Shown here piece after piece: positions 21,101-28,502 of a stretch of 64,000 bases of DNA; the first letter of the stretch is position 1; every line of letters begins with the position of its first letter. The position numbers and the translations under genes are program-made. The stretch is from the NCBI GenBank assembly GCA_020310875.1, contig CM035416.1, positions 656,556 through 720,555 of the forward strand. Direction: 5' to 3'. Under the pieces are notes generated by a model. That model did not search any database. It worked only from the letters and a program-made list of their open reading frames with translations, and was not told the origin of the DNA. The stretch comes from Ceratopteris richardii (lineage: Eukaryota > Streptophyta > Polypodiopsida > Polypodiales > Pteridaceae).

Positions 21101-23211
21101 TTGAGCATATTTTCACACGATTTGGACTACCGATCGAGATTGTGAGTGATCGAGGGACTCACTTCCTAAACGAAGTCATTGAATCACTTATGAATGAATT
21201 CCTAGTAATCCATAAAAAATCTGCCCCATACCATCCCCAAGCCAATGGTCAGGCAGAGAGTTCCAACAAAGTATTATGTACGGTATTGACAAAGATTGTC
21301 AATAATGGAAGGTCAGATTGGGACAAACAATTGCATCATGCAATTTGGGCCTTCCGAGTGGCATACAAAACGACCATTGGAACTACACCTTTCAACCTAG
21401 TGTATGGGCAGAATGCAATTTTGCCAATTGACTTCTTAATACCTACATTAAAAGTAGCCCAGCAATATGAGTGGAGCGGTCATGAATTGTCTCAGCAATT
21501 AGATCAAATCGAAAAGCTGCATGAGACTAGATTGCAAGCGGTAGCAGGCATCTATGCCGCTAAACGGAGACAAAAGGCATACCATGACTCACATATTAAA
21601 GATAAGGGACTAAAAGAAGGCGACTTAGTCCTAGTGTACACCCTAAAACAGCACGCAAAGAAGCTCCAAAAACGCGGATATGGTCCCCTCATCATAAATC
21701 GAATCTCCACTAGTGGTGCAGTCAATCTCGCCACACTAGACGGAGACATTCTTCCCAATTACATCAGTGGATGCAGAGTGAAACGATTCATGGAGCCCCT
21801 GACCGATGAAATGCTAGCTAGACTGTTGGGAGCTCAAAATAGGAAAAGGGAAGAAGAACGAATACGAGAAGAAGCGAGACAGGAAGCCCTAGAACGCATC
21901 AGGAAACGGAAAGAATGGATGAGGCAAAGAGACGAACGCTATCTCCAAGGTGAAGAACCTATCCCTATGGCTAATTATCGAGTCAATAACCCTGATACGA
22001 ATGGTGTGTACAACGCACAGCCTTACTTAAACTTAGGGATTGGTCAGACGGAGTACAAATTGATAGACGCATTAATCGACTCAGGAGCAGGACTTAGTTG
22101 TGTACGAAACAAGGTCATAAAAGATCAGCAGTTGAAGGTGAATCCCACAAGTGCAAGGTTGATAGGAGTGGGAGGTCAAACCCTAGAATGTATTGGAACG
22201 ACAAACATATCTCTACACATAGGAAACTCCTCCATGAAACAGAGAGTGTTAGTCTGCAACGATGAGGACCTAATAGAAGACTTGATTTTAGGACAAGACT
22301 GGATTATCGAGAATGAAGTATGTATCCATCTAGCTCAAGGGTATATCTCTGCCAAAATAGGACACAAAGAAATGTTTAGCTTACTAGGAGAGAAGCCACT
22401 GTGCCAACCTAAGATTGTGGAAAATTCGGAGAATAGCTTAGGCAAAGAACCACAAAGGAAATCCGGTATCCAGGCTCCTAAAGTCAATATGGAAACAGCA
22501 GAGACCTCGAATGCAAGGATGACCGCAGAAGAACCTGAACATTCCCAAACGGCCAAGCAAAGTTCAACCACTACCCAAAACTATCAACAGGCTACCAAAC
22601 CGACCTATTGGAGAACCTCAAGCACAGGTTCCGGCCAGACACAACACAAATACAAATGGGTGCGCAAGGATCAAATGAGCATTCAAGGACAACCAACAAC
22701 CAACCCAGAACCAGCAAGAGGAGTAACCAAGTCTATGGAAAAAGTAGTGCAAATTTGGGTTCCGAAACCCTTACTCGAAGCTCAGAGAGGCCGACAACAG
22801 ATATGGATTCACAAGAAGACTGCTCGGCTTGCAGAGAAAGCTAGGACGACCCAAGAACATACCTCTTTTCAAAAAAGACAAAGCAGCAGACCCAAGCAAT
22901 CTCAACCGCGAACCCTAGGCACAGATTTTGGTGCTCCGAGTCAGATCAAACCAATACCAGCCAATCAAGGACGCAACAAAAGAACATGTATCAAAAGGGT
23001 GACCACGATTCAGATTTGGAAGCCGAAAAAAGTGCAAAGAAAAACTTCACCATTTGACAATCCCAATTGCACTCATGAAGTACACAATGCACCTAACGTA
23101 TGCATAATAGGGCAACATTACACGGCCACGCATTTGGCACATGATGATCCAAACAAAATTAGTGGTGCACATTCTCCAAGGGAGATTAGCTCTCAGCTTG
23201 AACTCAAATAG
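15142..23211 (+). CDS. rest of gag plus pol: PR, RT, RNase H, double HHCC, integrase, second protease-like domain
   Basis: This frame is in register with gag; residues are counted from ATG 13900 (3,103 in all). The end of the capsid domain is followed by three knuckles of form CX2CX3HX4C (from 15596, 16233 and 16318). A long charged region leads to a retropepsin AILDTGAGVG (Asp 1248, nt 17641). RT has YVDDL at 19318-19332 (Asp 1809), then RNase H (HVDASNYAIG, 19740-20110). Two HHCC zinc modules follow (20365-20505 and 20752-20880). The integrase core has Asp 2355, Asp 2417 and Glu 2453, a correct DD35E spacing. After the integrase comes another DSGAG motif (Asp 2727, nt 22078) in a retropepsin-like fold with LILGQDW. 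The basic tail repeats W-V-P-K-like motifs. I see no chromodomain. First ATG after the gag stop is 15226. All visible catalytic residues are intact. Confidence 0.95.
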   Translation, partial: FIGEFTKRGIKHNSASLIHSFKQNPNEIVKTAARRFNQYVDRCPMAERPTQQKMISLFLDGLSNGTLRTLVYVKRLQTLSECLQECIDLEDNLAEDLKGTTDLTKSEDSRSTVTSNSSNMEELAELLAKKLGVQGQRAYQYPAQRVPMLRRCNLCGGEHPTHLCTRGGAGAQPMYPHNRQQQQGTSSYCHIEQKYTNHTTENCPFNRQPRPVNPPQYRPYGYPPRELGREMPRYNPYPVGVPRQYEQALYPPPQPVLGPQLSQPQQVVPVKYTQPEENLERAIIPASIATNVESTNQGYEPPPGEYYPYEANMMEYEPAYDMAYYGYEGFDQNYGTETATLMYTMPKTQQPLRPPMRPPVQRGPCYRCGGDHFIRECPRPYNPPPPRIWEGYCSECGKEHLFRDCPKNPTKTQGPAPINVIEVIEESGSDKEYTVPLKAITRAQTKQQTGKQPAEKLKSNETVEPNIQVVEDSENSCENTQNTKVQKWKERREKLKEKWARNKSQDSKKQTKGSRKSNEQKMQKEIPETPSISPEAKKPESILADPKPEELDMWLKAYQARIKMGPNLEQHERFYPQGELEKERLAICKKLIEVAQATLEKTIPILPETRIAQELYEECIQPRNKEPSREDDRNERMKSQEEQVSIIPDLEEDWSKDLWKKIREEQWKKDGISPPPFEEIIGAESHHDHNLEEAYEEVSRFDKGREETMSISTLPNYMGEYERESIIIRAPTVHGKEKGNSEESSHNLTELKKTKVQCKLTVEELLQLRPHLWRQLANQIESPAEKGEMKGKEKENHSKIRVPVDKVGEFSEGDEGNTCLPVIYNGYMTKAILDTGAGVGIATKEIWEKWGKPALRPTRMKLQLADGHVEKPLGILEGIRLTTCGVEFEHTLAICKFEKANNYEMILGRPFMRQMRVVQDWGRDSLYLQHQGNTTKINLHTFAYRDVPPLQWNPVHKEEDDLSIHSAESSDQSWMHEDAQLWMCKEAKKEECKKQMWPIGHLNYRSVEDPDYMPQIFSDELFEPHGWMEILATLDVCVNEEVLTMNDCIDEEGYDVNLYMVVLQEVEAGEIVEEEEKEEYESIEMEPEFDSEEQYLETMQKESNEKTTEVLAIETVPRMHEHREDTSKVEPEPDHFEVPEHFKRYEVEERKIATQMPKREARDGEAYDNKEQTKKVVVTIEDGEERCTYIGNDVSEEEEEDLIHLIREYRDVFAWTYKDLKGVEPSICAHRIPMTADAKPSKQRPYTYNEVYAAKIKEEIDKLLAAGFIYEIEHTEWVSPLVVVPKKNGKLRVCINLKKVNAATIRDSFPLPITDHLLERVAGKEVYSFLDGFSGYNQVAIATEDQHKTAFATEWGIYAFRVMPFGLTNAPATFQRLMCHVFKEFLRKSMEVYVDDLCTYSNQRPDHIPELRKIFNKCRQYRVCLNPEKCVFMVRQGKILGHIVSKNGISTDEDKIKVIVDLPRPKNAKEVQAFMGHCGYYRRFIHMYAIIAKPLYGLLTQFTWTDECEKAFNELKKRLSTAPILKSPNWSKPFHIHVDASNYAIGCILAQPADEGKLDHPIAYASRQLNQAERNYTTTEREGLGMVYSVKKFRHYLLANKFKFFIDHQALLYLVNKPCNTGRLVRWFLLLMEFDFEVVVKKGNTHVRADHLSRLKHGEPPSGVPDDLPDAYLFNLEVCPKWAERLIPILTHGPQHSINKDSKKEILQTRNLHIVAGSMYYKETNGVLSRCVEEDEQKQLIHQAHINKWKTHQGMQGTIRELKRLGVYWPDMSKDVHEHVSNCVECKEASTEDHVSLPFSTIAPNWSKSLVQFLKTKEHEIGASLARKRSLEEMSKDYVIIGRQLFRRGRDNQLRLCVHEGEYLPILEMAHAGAAGGHFSADRTVKTILFAGLWWPTLHMDAETYVRSCEICQRAKYPVRRDDMPLRPMICARAFTKWGIDFIGPINPPARGSHAEYIIVATDYLTKWVEAKATRKNDAQTTAKFLFEHIFTRFGLPIEIVSDRGTHFLNEVIESLMNEFLVIHKKSAPYHPQANGQAESSNKVLCTVLTKIVNNGRSDWDKQLHHAIWAFRVAYKTTIGTTPFNLVYGQNAILPIDFLIPTLKVAQQYEWSGHELSQQLDQIEKLHETRLQAVAGIYAAKRRQKAYHDSHIKDKGLKEGDLVLVYTLKQHAKKLQKRGYGPLIINRISTSGAVNLATLDGDILPNYISGCRVKRFMEPLTDEMLARLLGAQNRKREEERIREEARQEALERIRKRKEWMRQRDERYLQGEEPIPMANYRVNNPDTNGVYNAQPYLNLGIGQTEYKLIDALIDSGAGLSCVRNKVIKDQQLKVNPTSARLIGVGGQTLECIGTTNISLHIGNSSMKQRVLVCNDEDLIEDLILGQDWIIENEVCIHLAQGYISAKIGHKEMFSLLGEKPLCQPKIVENSENSLGKEPQRKSGIQAPKVNMETAETSNARMTAEEPEHSQTAKQSSTTTQNYQQATKPTYWRTSSTGSGQTQHKYKWVRKDQMSIQGQPTTNPEPARGVTKSMEKVVQIWVPKPLLEAQRGRQQIWIHKKTARLAEKARTTQEHTSFQKRQSSRPKQSQPRTLGTDFGAPSQIKPIPANQGRNKRTCIKRVTTIQIWKPKKVQRKTSPFDNPNCTHEVHNAPNVCIIGQHYTATHLAHDDPNKISGAHSPREISSQLELK

Positions 23212-23417
23212 GAATGGATCTACAGTGTAAATAAATAAAAGCTTCGGCTATGCTAACAGTTGTTCTCTTTCAGGAAAATGAAAAAGAAACTAAAAAGGTG
23301 GTAAGAGATCTCAACTAGGTGGTTATGGGAACGGAGTGAAGAACGATGATACTCAGAAATGCACCACACTACTGCATTCTTTGGTATGAAACTAATATAC
23401 TTCACTTACAAGTGCAG
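23212..23417 (+). promoter_or_regulatory. spacer with candidate 3' splice sites before the accessory ORF
   Basis: Between the pol stop and the accessory ORF lies tgttctctttcag (23261-23273), a good pyrimidine tract plus AG. A second, weaker tacaagtgcag ends directly at the ATG at 23418. In plant gypsy elements with downstream ORFs a spliced subgenomic RNA is one known expression route. No donor was assigned, so this is inference only. Confidence 0.35.
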
Positions 23418-26400
23418 ATGGCTTCTGAAGACTCTGAAGCTACGATCCAAGAGGAGGTCCAGGAATTTCCTCCTCAATGTCTTACGAAAGCAAAAGGACA
23501 TTGGTTCAGAGATGAGCAGCCGGTTGAGGAGTATCTCTTCTTGGCCAACATAAAGATCATGGACACAGAGCATCATTTTCCAATCATGTCCCAGGACTTT
23601 AAGGTTTTACATGGACTGCCTTCCACGATCGACATCATGAAGAAAGCAGGAATTCATAAGTATTTTGAATTACCTATCTATAAACCGGACTTCCAACGTT
23701 GTACACAAGTCATGAACACCCTTCGACCAGCACTACATGATCCATTGGCACCAGAAGCCACTGTGATGGACAAGAATGGAGAGTGGGTGGTGATTCAGTT
23801 TTCCCATGATTTAATCAAAGAAGCATTTGGATGGGAAAAGGATGGTGTCAACACGGTCAAGGAAGAGAGTCGTGGTGCAAAAACAAGAACTTTCGTTGAC
23901 ATTAATAGGGTGGACATTGAAGAAGAAGTCAGATTGATTCACCAACATTTCTGCTTCCCGAGTATGAACAGATACACGGCACCTCAAAAAATCATTGTGC
24001 AATTATTGTCTCATGCCATAAAACAGATCGGCAATCAGGTAAACCTTACACCCTATGTGCAAGAAAGATTGTTCGAGGCGAAGAAGAAATGGGAAAATAA
24101 GAAATTCCTCAACGGAACAACGGCCCTAACAATCCTGATTTACCATGCATTGGGCATGCGAGAGTACTTACAAGAGATGCCATCTTCGATGGAGTTGGCT
24201 CAATTTGTCAAAGCAGCCACTGTACCGAAACAGAAGAAAGGTGCAAAGATCGTAGAAGAAGCAGAAACAAGCTTGCAACCCCGAATGAGAGGCATAATGA
24301 GAGGCACAAAACGACCTCGAGAAGTCCAACACGTAGAAGCAGAAGTACCAAAATCAAAGAGAGCCCATGTCCTACCGAAAACAACTACCCAAGGGAATAG
24401 ACAAATTACGAAGGAAGAGCTGACTCAAGCACTGGAGGAGACTCACAAATATACAGAAGGGCAAGTTAATTTGCCAGTGCAAGGACACCACTATAAGCAA
24501 TCACAACAAGCAACAGACCAGAAAGCCAAGCTCACAAAAGTCCATAGATATAAAGAAATAGGCTTGGATAATTCTAGTTCAGTCTCGGAGAAACAAGAAG
24601 AACCAGACACTTCATTGCTTAATGTCGATATTCAAAGTGAATCTAAAGATGATGGACAGTGGGAAGAATTAAATGAAGTGGACTATGGCGCAACCCAAGA
24701 CGGCCACAAAGAACAGGATCAGACAAAAGAGGTACACACAAATGCTATTAAACAGCCAGAAGAAGAAGAAAGGCAACAACCTGTTCAATCAAAAGACGCC
24801 TCCACTACCCATGTCAAAGAAGGTAAATCCGATAATGAGGAACCATTAGTGCTATCAGAGGATAAGCCTCAAGAAGAAAGACATGATGAAGAACCCTTCA
24901 CTCCACTAAGGGTTATGGCAGAACCGTCCCCCATGGATGTAACATTTCAGGGAAGTGCCACTAGAACCGTTAAGGTGTATAAAGATGAGGACGAACCACA
25001 AGTACAACTACAGATCCGACAACCACATAACGAAACAATCCATGTCGAAAAGGGAAAGGATGTACAAACCGGAGAAACCCCCAGCGTACCAAGGACATGG
25101 CTGAATGTTGATATAGCTCAGCTCAAGCCGGTGGTGCAGGACATGATTCGAACTGCACTAGACACTCAACAATTAATGCTTGATGCTGATGAAGATTACG
25201 ATCAGGCCATGCGTGAAAAGCAGGAGCTTCAAAAAGAAGGTATGGATTTGGCTAATAGGTTATCAAAAGCAGAAGCTCAAGCCTTAAAGAAACACGAGGA
25301 AATAAAGAAGACCAAAACAGAATGCCAGATGTTAGAAAAGGAGAATGCCCAACTAAAAGAACAAATCTTGGAGCTCACGAAGAAATTAGATATGACAGAA
25401 AAAGAGAAGACAAGGATCAATGCTCGTGGTAAAATACTCGAATCACAGCTCAAGGTGAGTATAGAGGAAGCGGAAAATCTAAGGAACAGGAACAAGGAAC
25501 TCATGACCGCGCTCCTCAATGATCAACCACCAGCAGAAACTACTCATTCAACGGAGGACATAAAAGAACTGGAAGAAAAGATCACCAAGATGGCAGATCA
25601 GCTCAAACAGGAGCAAGACACCATTGCTGACTGGGAGCAACGATATATGAACGACACTGCAGCACTACGCAAGAAATGGAAAAAAGCTGAAAATGACTAT
25701 TTCAGACAATGTAAAGAAGACACGGATCACATGAATATAGTTGCTCAAGAATTGATCAAACATCAGCAGACGATTGCCAAGGCTGAAGCAGAATTAAAGA
25801 ATAAAGATGACATCATTAAACAGCTGCAGGAGCAGATTGAGCTAAAAGAGAAACAAGGGACACCAGTAGTTCCTCCAGAAACCACGGCTACTGTGGAGGA
25901 AGAGGTACGTCCTCTCTCTCCCCCCTTGTATCATTCTCCAGTAAGGGCGGAAAAGGAGGTTCCACTAGAACCTAACACACGCGACATTGCAGAGTTGAGC
26001 AGACCAGAAAGGGCACTACTGGTGTCCCAGCTCACTGCTGAATTTGAAGATCAAATAATTCAGATAATGAAAGAGGCTCAGATTGAGCATAAACAACTGG
26101 ATCAAATTTTGAAGCCATTCAACGTACCATACGGCCTACTTAAAGAACAGACGCGGCAGTATATAAAATCTGCAACGAATAAGGATCCGGACCACAACCT
26201 CCACTTTAAACATGACACGTTCCATTACACTCAAGAGGAGTTCGAGAGAGCGGATCCAACATGGAGAAGGAAGATTTTGGAAAAGAATCCAACGTTGCGG
26301 GTGCAGTGGGAAGCATCTCCATATGCACTTCAAGTCAACCCATCTTTTTGTCCTGTACCCCGCAGACGATCTTGGACGCAATTTTGGGAAGGACAGCGCC

Positions 26401-27080
26401 AAGGCAATATTAATAACCAGTGGCTCAATTATCCATTACTACCTAGTCCGCCACATAACTACCTACCGACAGAAGAGTATATGGTCAAAACAATGGAATT
26501 TTGGATTGCAAGATATGCTACAGTTCCTGACTTAGCCGTCAAGATGACCAACAAAATATTAAGCATGCTTATTACAGTTTTGAAGGTGTTCCAGCATGCT
26601 AAGTACACATTTTTAAATTTCATCGGCATCACGCAGGGCTCCGAAGCATTAATTTTTGATTTATCTACTATTCCCAGCCGACTAACTATCATGGCATACT
26701 ATTCTCGTCTCATGTTTTTGCCATCGACGTATATGCAGACGTTCGAAGAAGCATTCTTCACAGGCTTCTTTGAAATTGATTCAGAAATTTTTGTGAAGAT
26801 GACTTCAAATTTAAACGCAAGACTGGTGGCCTATGAAACTAGTTTCTTCGCTGATCACAGACAGGCGCCAGAAGATGGAGTGAAGTCAAAGCAATGGAAG
26901 GAATTTATGATATGTCATGCAAATCTGCTGAACCAACGAGAGCAAACAGCCATCCAAACATACACGCGTCGCCTCAGAAAGCCTGTCGAGGACGACAGAG
27001 TTCAGGAGGAGGGACGTGTAGAAGGACAATCAAGCAAGAAGAAAAGAAGAAGAAAGTCCAAGTCCAAAAATGTGCAGTAA
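23418..27080 (+). CDS. large coiled-coil accessory protein downstream of pol
   Basis: An intact frame. The ATG at 23418 gives MASEDSEATIQ (1,220 residues) and is preferred over an in-frame ATG at 23346, which would add 24 unconvincing residues. Approximate layout: a globular N-terminal domain to residue 300 (KGHWFRDEQPVEEYLF, INRVDIEEEVRLIHQHFCFP), an acidic Gln/Glu-rich linker to 580, coiled coil at about 585-815 (heptads such as LEKENAQLKEQILELTKKLD), and a C-terminal globular domain with aromatic, moderately hydrophobic helices. The end is basic (KKKRRRKSKSKN), possibly a nuclear-localisation or nucleic-acid-binding signal. There is no signal peptide or clear membrane segment, so an envelope role is not supported. 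It occupies the position where Athila-type elements carry an extra ORF. Family not recognised. No frameshifts, so presumably selected until recently. Confidence 0.85.
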   Translation: MASEDSEATIQEEVQEFPPQCLTKAKGHWFRDEQPVEEYLFLANIKIMDTEHHFPIMSQDFKVLHGLPSTIDIMKKAGIHKYFELPIYKPDFQRCTQVMNTLRPALHDPLAPEATVMDKNGEWVVIQFSHDLIKEAFGWEKDGVNTVKEESRGAKTRTFVDINRVDIEEEVRLIHQHFCFPSMNRYTAPQKIIVQLLSHAIKQIGNQVNLTPYVQERLFEAKKKWENKKFLNGTTALTILIYHALGMREYLQEMPSSMELAQFVKAATVPKQKKGAKIVEEAETSLQPRMRGIMRGTKRPREVQHVEAEVPKSKRAHVLPKTTTQGNRQITKEELTQALEETHKYTEGQVNLPVQGHHYKQSQQATDQKAKLTKVHRYKEIGLDNSSSVSEKQEEPDTSLLNVDIQSESKDDGQWEELNEVDYGATQDGHKEQDQTKEVHTNAIKQPEEEERQQPVQSKDASTTHVKEGKSDNEEPLVLSEDKPQEERHDEEPFTPLRVMAEPSPMDVTFQGSATRTVKVYKDEDEPQVQLQIRQPHNETIHVEKGKDVQTGETPSVPRTWLNVDIAQLKPVVQDMIRTALDTQQLMLDADEDYDQAMREKQELQKEGMDLANRLSKAEAQALKKHEEIKKTKTECQMLEKENAQLKEQILELTKKLDMTEKEKTRINARGKILESQLKVSIEEAENLRNRNKELMTALLNDQPPAETTHSTEDIKELEEKITKMADQLKQEQDTIADWEQRYMNDTAALRKKWKKAENDYFRQCKEDTDHMNIVAQELIKHQQTIAKAEAELKNKDDIIKQLQEQIELKEKQGTPVVPPETTATVEEEVRPLSPPLYHSPVRAEKEVPLEPNTRDIAELSRPERALLVSQLTAEFEDQIIQIMKEAQIEHKQLDQILKPFNVPYGLLKEQTRQYIKSATNKDPDHNLHFKHDTFHYTQEEFERADPTWRRKILEKNPTLRVQWEASPYALQVNPSFCPVPRRRSWTQFWEGQRQGNINNQWLNYPLLPSPPHNYLPTEEYMVKTMEFWIARYATVPDLAVKMTNKILSMLITVLKVFQHAKYTFLNFIGITQGSEALIFDLSTIPSRLTIMAYYSRLMFLPSTYMQTFEEAFFTGFFEIDSEIFVKMTSNLNARLVAYETSFFADHRQAPEDGVKSKQWKEFMICHANLLNQREQTAIQTYTRRLRKPVEDDRVQEEGRVEGQSSKKKRRRKSKSKNVQ

Positions 27081-27120
27081 AAGATAAAACATCAAATGAT
27101 CAAGGACCACTCTCTGCAGG

Positions 27121-27212
27121 AAGCCCCGCAGGGGCGCAACACCCATCTCTGCACAAAGCCCCGCAGGGGCGCAACACCCATCTCTGCACAGAGCCCCGCA
27201 GGGGCACGCACC
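27121..27212 (+). repeat. three 35-bp units carrying a GC hairpin in the gypsy 3' UTR
   Basis: Two identical 35-bp units (27121-27155 and 27156-27190) and a partial third each contain GCCCCGCAGGGGC, a 5-bp stem with a GCA loop. They lie about 40 bp after the accessory ORF's stop codon, in transcribed 3' UTR. Confidence 0.93.
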
Positions 27213-27565
27213 AGGCTACAAAGCTAAACCCCAGGGTCCCGAGTAGTGGACTTTTCAAACATCAGAGTAGGACCAAAAGTTAGAAAGGGGTAGAGGCTGA
27301 AAAGTTGAAGAGGGTGACTAAGAACAGCACATTCCTAGTCACTGGTGGCGTGCGTGGCAACCCGAGTCAACAGGCAAGACAACTACATCAGGCTCTCGAG
27401 TTGTAGAGCTTGAATCAAGAAGGCCATCGAATCTGCATGTCTGTTTAACTGCAGACAACACTGACCAAGGGGAGCGTGCAGTGGAAAAGCTGAAGCGCCT
27501 CTAAAACGTAATGCAAGATCAAGAAGCAGACGACACTACCCATGGGACGCGTTCGCGAAGCAAAG
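27213..27565 (+). other. gypsy 3' UTR, no gene seen
   Basis: Untranslated sequence between the hairpin repeats and the polypurine tract. No open frame of interest was found. Confidence 0.6.
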
Positions 27566-27601
27566 TCTGTCAAGGGACGACAGAGACGAAGAGGGGGAGA
27601 G
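27566..27601 (+). promoter_or_regulatory. hairpin plus polypurine tract of the 17-kb element
   Basis: TCTGTC (27566-27571) pairs with GACAGA (27579-27584) over a 7-base loop. It is followed directly by the purine tract gacgaagagggggagag, which abuts the 3' LTR's TGTTG. The tract primes plus-strand synthesis. The same hairpin, with GGGACGACAGA shared, precedes the polypurine tract of the 57-64 kb element. Confidence 0.88.
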
Positions 27602-28497
27602 TGTTGCAGAGCTAAAGAGCGCAGAAAGCAGAGAAAAAAGACGGGCCCCAAAATTTTTCCGATTTGGACACACAATTTCTTGTAACATAACCACTTTTGT
27701 ATATAATTTCCGTTGTAAATGCACTAGAGGAGTCCTCTAGATGCATCCCCTCAAAGATTAGTGATTTACCCATGTACAATAGTAGGAAATTAGTCTTTTT
27801 AGATAATAAAGTGCCGGTCTCTTGTGTGAAAGGACCAAACTTAGGGCACTAGTATATAAGTCAAAAGTGACTCATTGTAAAGGACTTCTTGTCATTGTGA
27901 AGAAGAGCACTTCTGAAATTTCGAGTTTGCCTCTTCCTTGCTGAATTTGATCTTCATTTTACTCATGTATGTGTGTGTGATGCTTGAAATGCAAGTGTAG
28001 GACTGTTGTCTAACCCTTCCCCCTTGTTTTGAGTGGCTGTAGTACGTGCGTAAGCTAGGAGAAGCAAAAACGCGGGTGTTAGTAGTTCCCGTAATTCACT
28101 GTTTCTGCCATAACTTGCAGCAGAGTGGTCAGAATTGAGTGAAACCACCACCGTTGGATTCGTCTTGTCGAGAGCTTCGAAACGAGTACCCTATTGCCTA
28201 TGTTCGGAGTTCTGGGCTGGGAGAAAACCTCAAAAAACCAAAACTGCTGAAAGTAGGTTTGCGGCAACACTTCCAGTTTTCTCAGTAGGTGCGGGTAGTA
28301 TTGGTCTTTTCTCTTGCTTGGATAGTTAACTCACTTCATTTTCTATCACGTGTGCAAATGTCTTCATACACTTGGTAAGTCACTCCTTGGATTGATAATT
28401 AAATGTGTGCAAAGGACTCCACTATATGCACTTGTATTGCAATTGAGGTATAGTCTCATTGGTCCAAGTCCTTGAGTTATTGCGGCTTAAGTACACA
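27602..28497 (+). repeat. 3' LTR of the 17-kb gypsy element
   Basis: 896 bp, identical to 11453-12348 except C at 28151 where the 5' LTR has T at 12002. It starts directly after the polypurine tract and is followed by the target-site copy ACTTG. Confidence 0.97.
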
Positions 28498-28502
28498 ACT
28501 TG
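28498..28502. repeat. target-site duplication ACTTG, right copy
   Basis: This matches 11448-11452. LINE ORF1 sequence resumes immediately afterwards in the frame interrupted at 11452. Confidence 0.96.

Larger units (their letters stand above)
11453..28497 (+). mobile_element. complete young Ty3/gypsy LTR retrotransposon, 17,045 bp
   Basis: In order: 5' LTR (11453-12348), tRNA-Asp primer site (12355-12372), long leader with a CpG-rich palindromic array, gag-pol frame (13900-23211) with one internal stop, a downstream 1,220-residue ORF (23418-27080), 3' UTR repeats, polypurine tract (ending 27601) and 3' LTR (27602-28497), flanked by ACTTG on both sides. The two LTRs are the same length and differ at one site (T at 12002, C at 28151). 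The primer site and the absence of a recognisable chromodomain place it nearer the Athila/Tat side of plant gypsy elements, but the domain order is atypical (see the pol entry). Structurally complete and very recent; the gag stop may make this copy non-autonomous. Confidence 0.97.

Noticed and set aside
23418-27080. Calling the downstream ORF an envelope protein
   Set aside because: No signal peptide, no membrane-spanning segment and no fusion-peptide-like sequence; position alone is not evidence.
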